Below are positions 5,304 to 10,419 of a stretch of 10,419 nucleotides of DNA, piece after piece. The DNA comes from Prosthecobacter debontii (GTDB taxonomy: Bacteria > Verrucomicrobiota > Verrucomicrobiia > Verrucomicrobiales > Akkermansiaceae): NCBI GenBank assembly GCA_945885485.1, contig CAMCYT010000078.1:1-10419 (forward strand), written 5' to 3'. How positions within the stretch are numbered: position 1 is the stretch's first letter; every line of letters starts with the position of its first letter. The position numbers were made by a program, and so were the translations under genes. A model generated the notes under the pieces. It saw only the letters and a program-made list of their open reading frames with translations. It searched no databases and had not been told where the DNA came from.

Positions 5304-5423
5304 CGAAGTCAACGAAGGGGCTTCGCGTGCGGCTTGGCTTAGATTTTATGATTCTTTGGCAGGAGATTTGAGAATGAATGGTTGGAACATCCTTCGTTCT
5401 CTTCGTTACCTTCTGTAAAAATC
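5285..5423. repeat. Long inverted repeat (ACAGAAGGTAACGAAG arms)
   Basis: Arms at 5285-5318 and 5391-5423 match inverted over about 33 nt with one single-base indel and two mismatches. The core ACAGAAGGTAACGAAG (5293-5308 with 5401-5416) is perfect. Each arm contains two near-repeats of AACGAAG. The 72-nt spacer has no open frame of note. The layout (arms of degenerate short units around a ~70-100-nt spacer) parallels the element at 575-737, although the arm sequences differ. It lies in the gene-free stretch 5101-5614. Confidence 0.7.
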
Positions 5424-5439
5424 TTTAATTTACTATATA

Positions 5440-5509
5440 CCGCAGTGCCAACTGCGGATTCTAGGTTTAACCACGAAAAGCACGAAGAACACGAAAGGGG
5501 GATTTTTTA
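5440..5509. repeat. Small hairpin plus CCACGAAAAG-type degenerate repeat
   Basis: CCGCAGT (5440-5446) pairs with ACTGCGG (5451-5457) around GCCA. It is followed by TTTAACCACGAAAAGCACGA (5466-5485) and further ACGAA units up to 5500, a short run of about 9-10-nt units. The same ATCCACGAAAAGG phrase appears at 624-636 inside the first inverted repeat. No coding function is seen between 5424 and 5614. Confidence 0.5.
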
Positions 5510-5564
5510 ATGAGAAGGATGGGTTCGTTGACTCTGCAATGGCTGATTTATTTAATGAGCGCGT

Positions 5565-5581
5565 CCCCGACATTATCGGGG
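5565..5581 (-). terminator. CCCCGA / TCGGGG hairpin, possible terminator after the M23 peptidase
   Basis: A 6-bp perfect G/C stem with a five-base loop, 34 nt past the stop of the minus-strand peptidase. On the minus strand the following bases are only loosely A/T-rich (CATTAAATAAAT), so termination strength is doubtful. It belongs to a hairpin family with copies at 2951-2976 and 8293-8309. Confidence 0.4.
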
Positions 5582-5614
5582 CAGGCTGGAGACGTGCGGT
5601 CCCGGTGAAAAATA

Positions 5615-6307
5615 TTAGAGGCCTTTGAAGCCGGCGAATGCCTTGTAGGTGCCGGTGGGGACTGCGACGGGGCGCCACTCGCGGTTGAGGCGGCGGTATT
5701 TGGTGATAAACTGACTTGGGTCTGCCCAGTGATCCATGGTAGAAGGCACGCCGTTTCGGTCCATGCCGATGTTAATGTTGTGGCGCATTTCAAAATGAAG
5801 GTGCGCTGGATACATGCCGAAGTTGGTGCCTATAGTGCCGATCTGTTGTCCACGTTTGACGGATTGACCTACTTTCGCGCTCATCTTATCGAGGTGACCG
5901 TAGAGTGAATCGATGAATTTAACAGAGCCGCTTGATGGATCTCGATAAGCGTGGCGGATGAGCACAACATTTCCCCAGCCCGTTTTGACATTATGAGCGA
6001 AGGTGACGATTCCGTCGGCACAGGAATAGACGGGATCGCCTAGATCAGAATTACCACCAGCCCGGCCGTTCCAGTCCTCGCCAAAGTGTGAAGGCGATCT
6101 AAGGCGTAGGCCGCGGGATTTGTAATAGTTTTTTGCATCGGGCTTGCCGACAGGGAAGTCAAAGCCATCGGCGATATTGACTTTAGGTGCTGCAAGCGCG
6201 GTGGTTGGAGCGAAAGCAGCTAAAAACAGCATGAGGAAAAAACCGAGCAAGGCTGGCCGAAGGATACGGCCATGCAAATTCTGGATATTTCTGAAGAGGT
6301 TTCTCAT
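5615..6307 (-). CDS. Secreted M23-family (LytM-type) metallopeptidase
   Basis: A 230-residue exported protein. A basic N-terminus and hydrophobic segment (about 18-33) end in TTALAA, consistent with Sec signal cleavage after residue 40. The M23 domain covers about 65-205. Zinc ligands are H74 and D78 (SHFGEDWNG) and H171 of AHLHFEMR. H138 in LYGHLDKM and H169 are the expected catalytic histidines. GDPVYSCADGIV (90-101) and VGQSVKRGQQIGTIG (146-160) are standard M23 strands. Such enzymes cut peptidoglycan cross-bridges, or act as scaffolds when residues are lost; here all key residues are present, so an active periplasmic or outer-surface peptidase is likely. The C-terminal 25 residues are basic and unassigned. 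A strong terminator separates it from the upstream MFS gene, so it should have its own promoter in 6308-6354, though I see no convincing one. Confidence 0.92.
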   Translation of the reverse strand: MRNLFRNIQNLHGRILRPALLGFFLMLFLAAFAPTTALAAPKVNIADGFDFPVGKPDAKNYYKSRGLRLRSPSHFGEDWNGRAGGNSDLGDPVYSCADGIVTFAHNVKTGWGNVVLIRHAYRDPSSGSVKFIDSLYGHLDKMSAKVGQSVKRGQQIGTIGTNFGMYPAHLHFEMRHNINIGMDRNGVPSTMDHWADPSQFITKYRRLNREWRPVAVPTGTYKAFAGFKGL

Positions 6308-6354
6308 CTACGACTAGTTGAGCCTGTGATGGCAAGCTGGGGCAAGAGAAAAGA

Positions 6355-6387
6355 AAAACGGCGCACCTTTGTGGGGTGCGCCGTTTT
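6355..6387 (-). terminator. Strong intrinsic terminator after the MFS transporter gene
   Basis: AAAACGGCGCACC (6355-6367) pairs perfectly with GGTGCGCCGTTTT (6375-6387) around a 7-nt loop. On the minus strand the stem runs into GTTTTTCTTTTC, a classic U-tract, 17 nt past the transporter stop. The symmetric A/T ends could also stop plus-strand transcription. Confidence 0.9.
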
Positions 6388-6404
6388 GAGATTTAGATGA
6401 TTAA

Positions 6405-8027
6405 TTAAGCTTTCTTAGCGTCTTGTTCTTCAACCGTCAGCGGTTTGTAACCACCGATCGATTTAAAGTAGAGAAGCAGAAGAATGTAGATAAGAGCCAT
6501 ACCGCAAGGAAGAATCGCATCGTGCTTCAGTGTCTTACGGCTGCCAGCGATTTCAGCATCGACCATTGCTTGTTGATCTTCGGTACGTTTGTCTTTGGCT
6601 GTTTCTTTGGCTTCGCCAAGTTTTTTACCGTCCAATGCTGTGACTTCTTTAAAGCCAACCCATTTACTTGGTTTTTCAGCCTTGTTTGCTTCAAGCACTT
6701 CGGTTTTGCCGCTTTCGACCAATGCTTCAGCAGTAAAGCGATCTTTTCCATAGCCGAGACCAGGACCACCAAGCTGACCAACGGAGAGCATAGCGATTCC
6801 GCCCATGATGCTCATCGCAACTGCACCAGTTCTTGGGAAGCGGTCACCGACAACTGCCAGCATGGTTGGCCAGAAGAAGGTTTTGCCAATGCTGTAAAGG
6901 AACATTGCACCAATTGCAGTAGATAAACCGGATGCTCCTGCTGCGAGGAATAGACCCGCAATCGCGAACAAGGAGCAAACGAAGAGAATGCCAATAGGAG
7001 AGAGTTTTAATTTGCTCTCTATCCAATGTGAGCAGAAACGCAAACCGAACATCATTGCACTGGCGAAGATGAAGAGCATTTTGCCTACCTCAGGAGTGAA
7101 GATGGTGCCGTTGATGTTTTCGATCCATGAGTCGGTGCCGAGCTCAAGAGAACCAATGATCGTGTGAGCGAGGAAAAGAAGGAAGAGAATGATGTGACCC
7201 ATTGCGAAGCGGGTGATCACAGCTACCCAGAGCACAAATCCTGCGCCGACAGCCATGGAGATATAGTTCCATGAATCACTGACAAAGAATTTGGAACTAG
7301 TAAGTCCGAAGAGAATATTTCCACCGAGAGCATCACGAGTGAACAGATAGAGGAGAACACCAGCGATTGAAGATCCCAAGATACCAATGTCTTTCATCAT
7401 CTCCCCAAGTTTGAGACCTTTTGCGGAGGCTTCTGATTTTGGGAAGCTCTGGCGGAAGAACATCACCCCGTAAATTACTGTTGGGATGAGGTAGAGGCCG
7501 AGTTGGGCTTTCCAACTCCATGAATTTCCAACTGCCAAGGTGATCAGTGCGCCAAGGATCATTCCCAGAGGCCACGAGGCGTGTAGAATATTGAGGTAAT
7601 GTGTGCGGTTTTGTGGGAATAGGGTCGCGACGAGAGGGTTTGCGACGGCTTCCAGAGTTCCGTTCGCCAATGCAAAAATAAACGTTCCGGAGAAAAGCAG
7701 TAGGAAGCCGGTTTGTTGACCCATTTCTGCGCTTGGCAATAGGGTTACAACTGCCGAGGCAACGTGCATGAGGAATGCGGCGACAATCAGTTTTCCGTAA
7801 CCGATTTTATCAACGATGATACCGCCAATGATGATGCCGAAGCAGAATCCGGAGAATCCTGCACCTCCAATTAGGCCGTTCTGAAGGTTTGAAAAGCCAA
7901 ACTCTTTGGCCCATGCAGCGCCAATCCCGTTACGGATGGCGAAACCGACTCCGGCTGCGAGGATTGCGATGAATCCGGCCCATAGGAGCCGCTTGGCGTT
8001 TGGTGCTATTGCTTCTGTGTTACTCAT
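6405..8027 (-). CDS. Major facilitator superfamily transporter, FucP-like sugar/solute permease with charged insert
   Basis: A 540-residue polytopic inner-membrane protein. Twelve or more hydrophobic helices run from about 14-33 to 504-522. The block ANGTLEAVANPLVATLFPQNRTHYLN (split near residues 121-146) resembles the NPL-x-A-x-L-FP motif of FucP/NagP-type proton-sugar symporters. IVDKIGYGKL (71-80) is the loop 2-3 motif. The unusual part is about 75 hydrophilic residues (426-502), rich in Lys, Glu and Ala, inserted before the final helix. Ordinary MFS proteins have a short loop there. I recall this kind of insert in PVC-group MFS proteins, but cannot assign a role. The start at ATG 8025-8027 (MSNTEAIAPN) is preferred; the frame opens 54 nt earlier, over the promoter-like sequence. 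No Shine-Dalgarno sequence. Probably monocistronic, ending at the strong terminator. The substrate is unknown; sugar is an inference. Confidence 0.88.
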   Translation of the reverse strand: MSNTEAIAPNAKRLLWAGFIAILAAGVGFAIRNGIGAAWAKEFGFSNLQNGLIGGAGFSGFCFGIIIGGIIVDKIGYGKLIVAAFLMHVASAVVTLLPSAEMGQQTGFLLLFSGTFIFALANGTLEAVANPLVATLFPQNRTHYLNILHASWPLGMILGALITLAVGNSWSWKAQLGLYLIPTVIYGVMFFRQSFPKSEASAKGLKLGEMMKDIGILGSSIAGVLLYLFTRDALGGNILFGLTSSKFFVSDSWNYISMAVGAGFVLWVAVITRFAMGHIILFLLFLAHTIIGSLELGTDSWIENINGTIFTPEVGKMLFIFASAMMFGLRFCSHWIESKLKLSPIGILFVCSLFAIAGLFLAAGASGLSTAIGAMFLYSIGKTFFWPTMLAVVGDRFPRTGAVAMSIMGGIAMLSVGQLGGPGLGYGKDRFTAEALVESGKTEVLEANKAEKPSKWVGFKEVTALDGKKLGEAKETAKDKRTEDQQAMVDAEIAGSRKTLKHDAILPCGMALIYILLLLYFKSIGGYKPLTVEEQDAKKA

Positions 8028-8054
8028 AGTGTTTTGATTAGGGGTGGAGACGGG

Positions 8055-8081
8055 ATTATCGGTTCGGGAGGGGGTTGGCAA
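8055..8081 (-). promoter_or_regulatory. Candidate promoter of the MFS transporter
   Basis: On the minus strand TTGCCA (8081-8076; 5 of 6) and GATAAT (8060-8055; 5 of 6) are good hexamers, but their 15-nt spacing is short. Transcription from here would give a leader of roughly 20 nt with no Shine-Dalgarno sequence. Confidence 0.35.
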
Positions 8082-8101
8082 GAACTTCGATGGGTCTGAC
8101 G

Positions 8102-8142
8102 AAAAAAAATCTGGAGAGCCCCAGAGATAAAGGCTTGGGGCT
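8102..8142 (-). terminator. Intrinsic terminator of the purA/TA/uppS-side transcript
   Basis: Two alternative stems precede an uninterrupted run of eight U in the minus-strand RNA (8109-8102). The first is TCTGG/CCAGA (8110-8114 with 8121-8125), directly before the U-tract. The second is AGCCCCA/TGGGGCT (8117-8123 with 8136-8142). It lies about 190 nt past the uppS stop and just past a stop codon (8157-8159) of an open, startless frame. Confidence 0.7.
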
Positions 8143-8156
8143 ATGTAGAGTCTTAC

Positions 8157-8333
8157 TTAATTCCCAGCCACGACAGCGACGATATGGCGGAGTTCTCCTG
8201 TGACTTGTAATGGATCGGTCACAGTGATGACGACCTCGGAGGGCGGATGAGTTCGCGGAAACGGGTGCGGGAGATGAGATAAAGACGGCGACCCCCGACT
8301 TTGTCGGGGCAAGCAGAAGATCGCAGCTAAGTT
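8157..8333 (-). other. Open, startless frame after uppS, ending at the terminator; contains a CCCCGAC hairpin
   Basis: Directly after the uppS stop the same frame stays open for 58 codons and ends with TAA at 8157-8159, close before the terminator. Its last 25 codons read VVITVTDPLQVTGELRHIVA and on to VVAGN, which looks protein-like, while the first half (S/P/H-rich) does not. There is no ATG or usable GTG near its beginning, so it is not an intact gene; it could be the tail of a decayed gene or chance. The hairpin CCCCGAC-TTT-GTCGGGG (8293-8309) lies within it, 25 nt past uppS, without a U-tract. Confidence 0.3.
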
Positions 8334-9047
8334 TCACAGCGCTCCGAATCTTCGGTGGCGCTTATTGTATTCTTCGACGGCGGCGAAGAGGTCGGCTTGG
8401 CGGAAGTCCGGCCACATTTTTTTGACGATGACGATTTCGGAGTAGGAGATCTGCCAGAGGAGGAAATTGGAAACGCGCATTTCGCCGGAGGTGCGGATGA
8501 GGAGGTCGGGGTCGGGGATGTCTTTGGTGTAAAGATGTTGGGCGATGAGTTCGCCATCGATCTGGTCTGGGGAAATTTCACCTGCGACGGCGGCCTTGGC
8601 GATGGCACGGACGGCGGCGGTGATTTCTTCGCGGGCACCGTAAGAGAGCGCGAGCACCAAGGTCATGGTTTGATGGTTTTTGGTTCGCTCTTGGATGCGA
8701 TCTAGGCGTTTGCGGGTAGCGGCGGGAAGCCTATCCAGATCGCCGATGGCTTGGAGGCGAATCTTTTGTTTATCGAGCTCAGCGGCTTTATCGTCGAGAA
8801 ATCGATCCAACAATTTCATCAGGGCATCGACTTCGGCTTTGGGTCGGTTCCAATTTTCCGAGGAAAACGCGTAGAGCGTGAGATATTTGACGCCGAGCTC
8901 GATGCAGGCCTCGGTGACTTCGCGGATGGATTCGGCTCCGGCGCGATGGCCTTCGGCGCGAGGAAGGCCGCGTTCTTTCGCCCAGCGGCCGTTGCCGTCC
9001 ATGATGATGGCGATGTGGGAAACGTGATGATGGTTAGATGAAGTCAT
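8334..9047 (-). CDS. uppS: Undecaprenyl (isoprenyl) diphosphate synthase
   Basis: A 237-residue cis-prenyltransferase. It adds isopentenyl diphosphate to farnesyl diphosphate to make the C55 lipid carrier for peptidoglycan and other surface glycans. Motifs: HIAIIMDGNGRWAKERGLPR (11-30) with the catalytic D17 and diphosphate-binding loop; GHRAGAESIREV (33-44); LTLYAFSSENWNRP (57-70); and the C-terminal RTSGEMRVSNFLLWQISYSE (185-204) plus WPDF (212-215), which bind isopentenyl diphosphate. The length is normal, so it is a complete enzyme. Its ATG overlaps the upstream PIN-toxin stop as ATGA, and no Shine-Dalgarno sequence is visible, so it probably depends on coupled translation. The genes that often follow uppS (cdsA, dxr) are absent; a terminator follows instead. 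Confidence 0.96.
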   Translation of the reverse strand: MTSSNHHHVSHIAIIMDGNGRWAKERGLPRAEGHRAGAESIREVTEACIELGVKYLTLYAFSSENWNRPKAEVDALMKLLDRFLDDKAAELDKQKIRLQAIGDLDRLPAATRKRLDRIQERTKNHQTMTLVLALSYGAREEITAAVRAIAKAAVAGEISPDQIDGELIAQHLYTKDIPDPDLLIRTSGEMRVSNFLLWQISYSEIVIVKKMWPDFRQADLFAAVEEYNKRHRRFGAL

Positions 9048-9469
9048 TGTTCGTTTTCTGGTTTGAACATTCCACCGTAGCCAGGCTTGTAGAGGAAGAG
9101 CGAGGAGTGTTGGGCGATGATTTCGAAGTGTTTATCGACGGTGTAGAGACGGACATCGTCTTGGATGGCGATGGCGGCGATAAGGATATCCATCCATGGA
9201 AGAGAATGTCCGTGTTCACGCAAACGCCAGGCAAGAGAGCGCGCGTTTTCCCAGTCAGATTCCCGACATTGGCGGTAGGGAATTAGGGAAAAATAATAAG
9301 AAAGGTGTTTGCGCTCGTTTATTTTAGAGCCACCGAGAACTTCTAGGCGCACGGGAGAACACCACTGAGCTTCGAAAGCCTCAAGAAGACCATCGAGGCC
9401 ACGTTTGACTTCGATGCGTCCTTTCTTTCGGAAGCCCTCAATCCACACAGAAGAATCGACCAGAACCAT
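9044..9469 (-). CDS. PIN-domain ribonuclease toxin (VapC-like), second toxin-antitoxin pair
   Basis: A 141-residue PIN domain from ATG 9467-9469 (MVLVDSSVWIEGF). A longer frame to 9556 exists but overlaps the antitoxin and adds no PIN sequence. The four conserved acids are D5, E43 (VRLEVLGG), D94 (LPWMDILIAAIA) and D112 (YTVDKHFE). LPWMDILIAA and YTVDKHF are characteristic of VapC toxins paired with VapB antitoxins of the MRTTI/MRITVDID type. Residues 120-141 form a longer tail than usual. One base separates it from the antitoxin stop (TGA-A-ATG). Its own stop overlaps the uppS start. Its closest relative in the window, the toxin at 2091-2528, is clearly a different subfamily. Confidence 0.92.
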   Translation of the reverse strand: MVLVDSSVWIEGFRKKGRIEVKRGLDGLLEAFEAQWCSPVRLEVLGGSKINERKHLSYYFSLIPYRQCRESDWENARSLAWRLREHGHSLPWMDILIAAIAIQDDVRLYTVDKHFEIIAQHSSLFLYKPGYGGMFKPENEQ

Positions 9470-9470
9470 T

Positions 9471-9701
9471 TCAGTCAGGGGTGTAAGGAGGGATTGGATT
9501 GCCGGGGTCTTCTCCGTCCTCATTGATGGGATCGGGATAGTCGAATGCGCTTTCACGGATCAAACGACCGAATTCCCTTGCACGGGTGCGGCGGACAAAT
9601 TCTGTCACGGCTCGTGCGACCGCTGGACTCTTGTTTTTGTCTCCGGTGATCTCCATGAGATCCGCCAACATGGCTTCATCGATGTCTACCGTGATTCTCA
9701 T
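9471..9701 (-). CDS. VapB-type ribbon-helix-helix antitoxin (VapB_antitoxin/DUF2191-like)
   Basis: A 76-residue antitoxin. MRITVDIDEAMLADLMEITG (1-20) followed by DKNKSPAVARAVTEFVRRT (21-39) is the RHH pattern of VapB antitoxins: a beta strand, helix, turn, and second helix for DNA binding. The tail (about 45-76, rich in Asp, Glu and Pro, ending NPIPPYTPD) is probably disordered and wraps the toxin. It neutralises the PIN toxin encoded directly after it. No Shine-Dalgarno sequence (TTTTCTTCC precedes ATG). It probably represses its own promoter through the palindrome at 9722-9752. Identity is firm; the exact family label is inference from pattern. Confidence 0.9.
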   Translation of the reverse strand: MRITVDIDEAMLADLMEITGDKNKSPAVARAVTEFVRRTRAREFGRLIRESAFDYPDPINEDGEDPGNPIPPYTPD

Positions 9702-9721
9702 GGAAGAAAATTAGCATCAAA

Positions 9722-9752
9722 TTTCATCATTTCAAGAGCAAAAATGATGAAA
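9722..9752 (-). promoter_or_regulatory. Operator-like palindrome upstream of the VapB-like antitoxin
   Basis: TTTCATCATTT (9722-9732) and AAATGATGAAA (9742-9752) form a perfect 11-bp inverted repeat around CAAGAGCAA, 21 nt before the antitoxin ATG and 9 nt after the purA stop. The A/T-rich arms fit a protein-binding site better than a terminator. Promoter-like words lie within and downstream (TTGAAA on the minus strand), but no hexamer pair stands out. If real, the toxin-antitoxin-uppS unit is transcribed separately from purA. Confidence 0.5.
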
Positions 9753-9761
9753 AATGAGGAT

Positions 9762-10419
9762 TTATGCTTTCAAAGTCTGCTTGCGATCAGGTCCGACGCC
9801 GACGAATGCGATGGGTGCATCGCAGAGTTCGGAGAGGCGGGTGAGGTAAGCTTGGGCGTTTGGCGGAAGTTGATCGTAGCTGGTGCACTTGGTGGTGTCT
9901 TGTTTCCAGCCGGGGAGAGTTTCGTAAATAGGTTTCGCGCGATCCCAGAACGAGCGATCCGCTGGTGGGAGATCGTGGCGATGTCCGTCGATGTCGTAGG
10001 CGACGCAGATTTTCAGATGCTCGTATTCGTCGAGTCCATCGACGTTGGTGACGGCGAGTCCGGTGACGCCGTTGACCATGCAAGCGAAGCGGAGCAGGAC
10101 GGTATCGAGCCAGCCGCAGCCGCGGGGGCGTCCGGTGGTGGCACCGAACTCACGGCCGAGATCGTGGAGGTATTTGGAAAGTCCTTCATCGCAAGTTGGG
10201 AAAGGACCGGAGCCGACGCGGGTGGTGTAGGCTTTGCAAACACCGATGACTGCTTCGATCGCGGTCGGCGGTAAGCCGGTGCCGGTGGTGGATCCGCCGG
10301 CGGTGGTGTTAGATGAGGTGACGAAGGGATAGGTTCCGAAATCGATGTCGAGCAAGGTGCCCTGTGCTCCTTCGAAAAGCAGGTTTTTCTTCGCCTTCCA
10401 TGCTTTGTGCAGGATTGGA
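9762..10419 (-). CDS. purA: Adenylosuccinate synthetase, C-terminal 218 residues (5' end off window)
   Basis: PurA joins IMP and aspartate using GTP to form adenylosuccinate, the first committed step to AMP. The visible part begins in PILHKAWKAKKNLLFEGAQG, with the family signature EGAQGTLLDIDFGTYPFVTSSN just after. It continues through TAGGSTTGTGLPP, TRVGSGPFPTCDEG, the GTP/IMP-contact stretch GATTGRPRGCGWLD, TNVDGLDEY and a C-terminal FVGVGPDRKQTLKA. The frame is open to the window edge; the ATG-less boundary near 10355 is an interior position. In TGRPRGCGWLD a Gly replaces a residue that is often Arg (R-x-RRCGW). The two flanking Arg are retained, so activity should be intact. It is upstream of the toxin-antitoxin/uppS genes on the same strand, separated by the palindrome. 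Confidence 0.96.
   Translation of the reverse strand, partial: PILHKAWKAKKNLLFEGAQGTLLDIDFGTYPFVTSSNTTAGGSTTGTGLPPTAIEAVIGVCKAYTTRVGSGPFPTCDEGLSKYLHDLGREFGATTGRPRGCGWLDTVLLRFACMVNGVTGLAVTNVDGLDEYEHLKICVAYDIDGHRHDLPPADRSFWDRAKPIYETLPGWKQDTTKCTSYDQLPPNAQAYLTRLSELCDAPIAFVGVGPDRKQTLKA

Noticed and set aside
5433..5793. Two minus-strand open frames of 81 residues next to the M23 gene
   Set aside because: One covers repeats and a hairpin and the other is an alternate frame of the peptidase; neither has a recognisable domain.
8056..8337. Open frame of 93 residues on the minus strand beginning with GTG at the uppS stop
   Set aside because: It runs through a hairpin, the terminator and the MFS promoter region, has no recognisable domain and shows low-complexity content; it is better explained as non-coding.
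8355..8705. Plus-strand open frame rich in Gly/Asp/Glu opposite uppS
   Set aside because: It is an antisense shadow of uppS codons with no independent evidence.
9405..10274. Long plus-strand open frame (289 residues) opposite purA and the antitoxin
   Set aside because: It is antisense to strongly conserved purA, VapB-like and PIN sequence; its composition mirrors the codons of the real genes and it has no known motif.

Overview
The window looks like chromosomal DNA from a Gram-negative bacterium. My best guess is the Planctomycetes-Verrucomicrobia group, probably Verrucomicrobiota. The guess rests on three things: short degenerate repeats built from pieces such as GCGAATGAAC and CCACGAAAAG in the intergenic DNA, a FucP-like sugar transporter with a long charged insert, and the near absence of Shine-Dalgarno sequences. 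It is inference, not a database result. Gene density is moderate and most genes lie on the minus strand. I saw no rRNA, tRNA, CRISPR array, transposase or phage structural gene.

Layout. Positions 1-348 (minus) hold the N-terminal part of rsmD, which runs off the left edge. Positions 349-792 are gene-free and carry degenerate repeats and a long inverted repeat. A tight plus-strand pair follows: a very small protein-kinase-like gene (793-1209) and a PP2C-type phosphatase (1213-2022), probably one phosphosignalling unit. A minus-strand toxin-antitoxin module (Phd/YefM-type antitoxin plus PIN toxin, 2091-2767) comes next, flanked by two related hairpins. An unrecognised minus-strand gene (2989-3405) is divergent from trxB (thioredoxin reductase, 3536-4462). 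trxB converges on coaD (4612-5100), with a 29-bp-arm inverted repeat between them.

Positions 5101-5614 have no intact gene. They hold a probable frameshifted gene remnant, a second long inverted repeat made of short degenerate units, and several small hairpins. Then come a secreted M23 peptidase (5615-6307), a strong terminator, and a large MFS transporter (6405-8027), all on the minus strand.

The right end is a minus-strand series: purA (5' end off the window), a second toxin-antitoxin pair (VapB-like antitoxin plus PIN toxin), and uppS. The toxin stop codon overlaps the uppS start codon as ATGA. This couples an essential cell-envelope gene to a toxin-antitoxin operon and is one of the more interesting arrangements here.

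Housekeeping functions cover ribosome methylation (RsmD), CoA synthesis (CoaD), thiol redox (TrxB), purine synthesis (PurA) and the undecaprenyl lipid carrier (UppS); a cell-wall peptidase may act on the same envelope. The accessory content is two unrelated toxin-antitoxin pairs, the kinase/phosphatase pair, and at least three long inverted repeats at gene boundaries. I did not find a clear, complete, novel defence or mobile system. The best candidates for undescribed biology are the inverted-repeat elements, the mini-kinase/PP2C pair and the toxin-uppS overlap.
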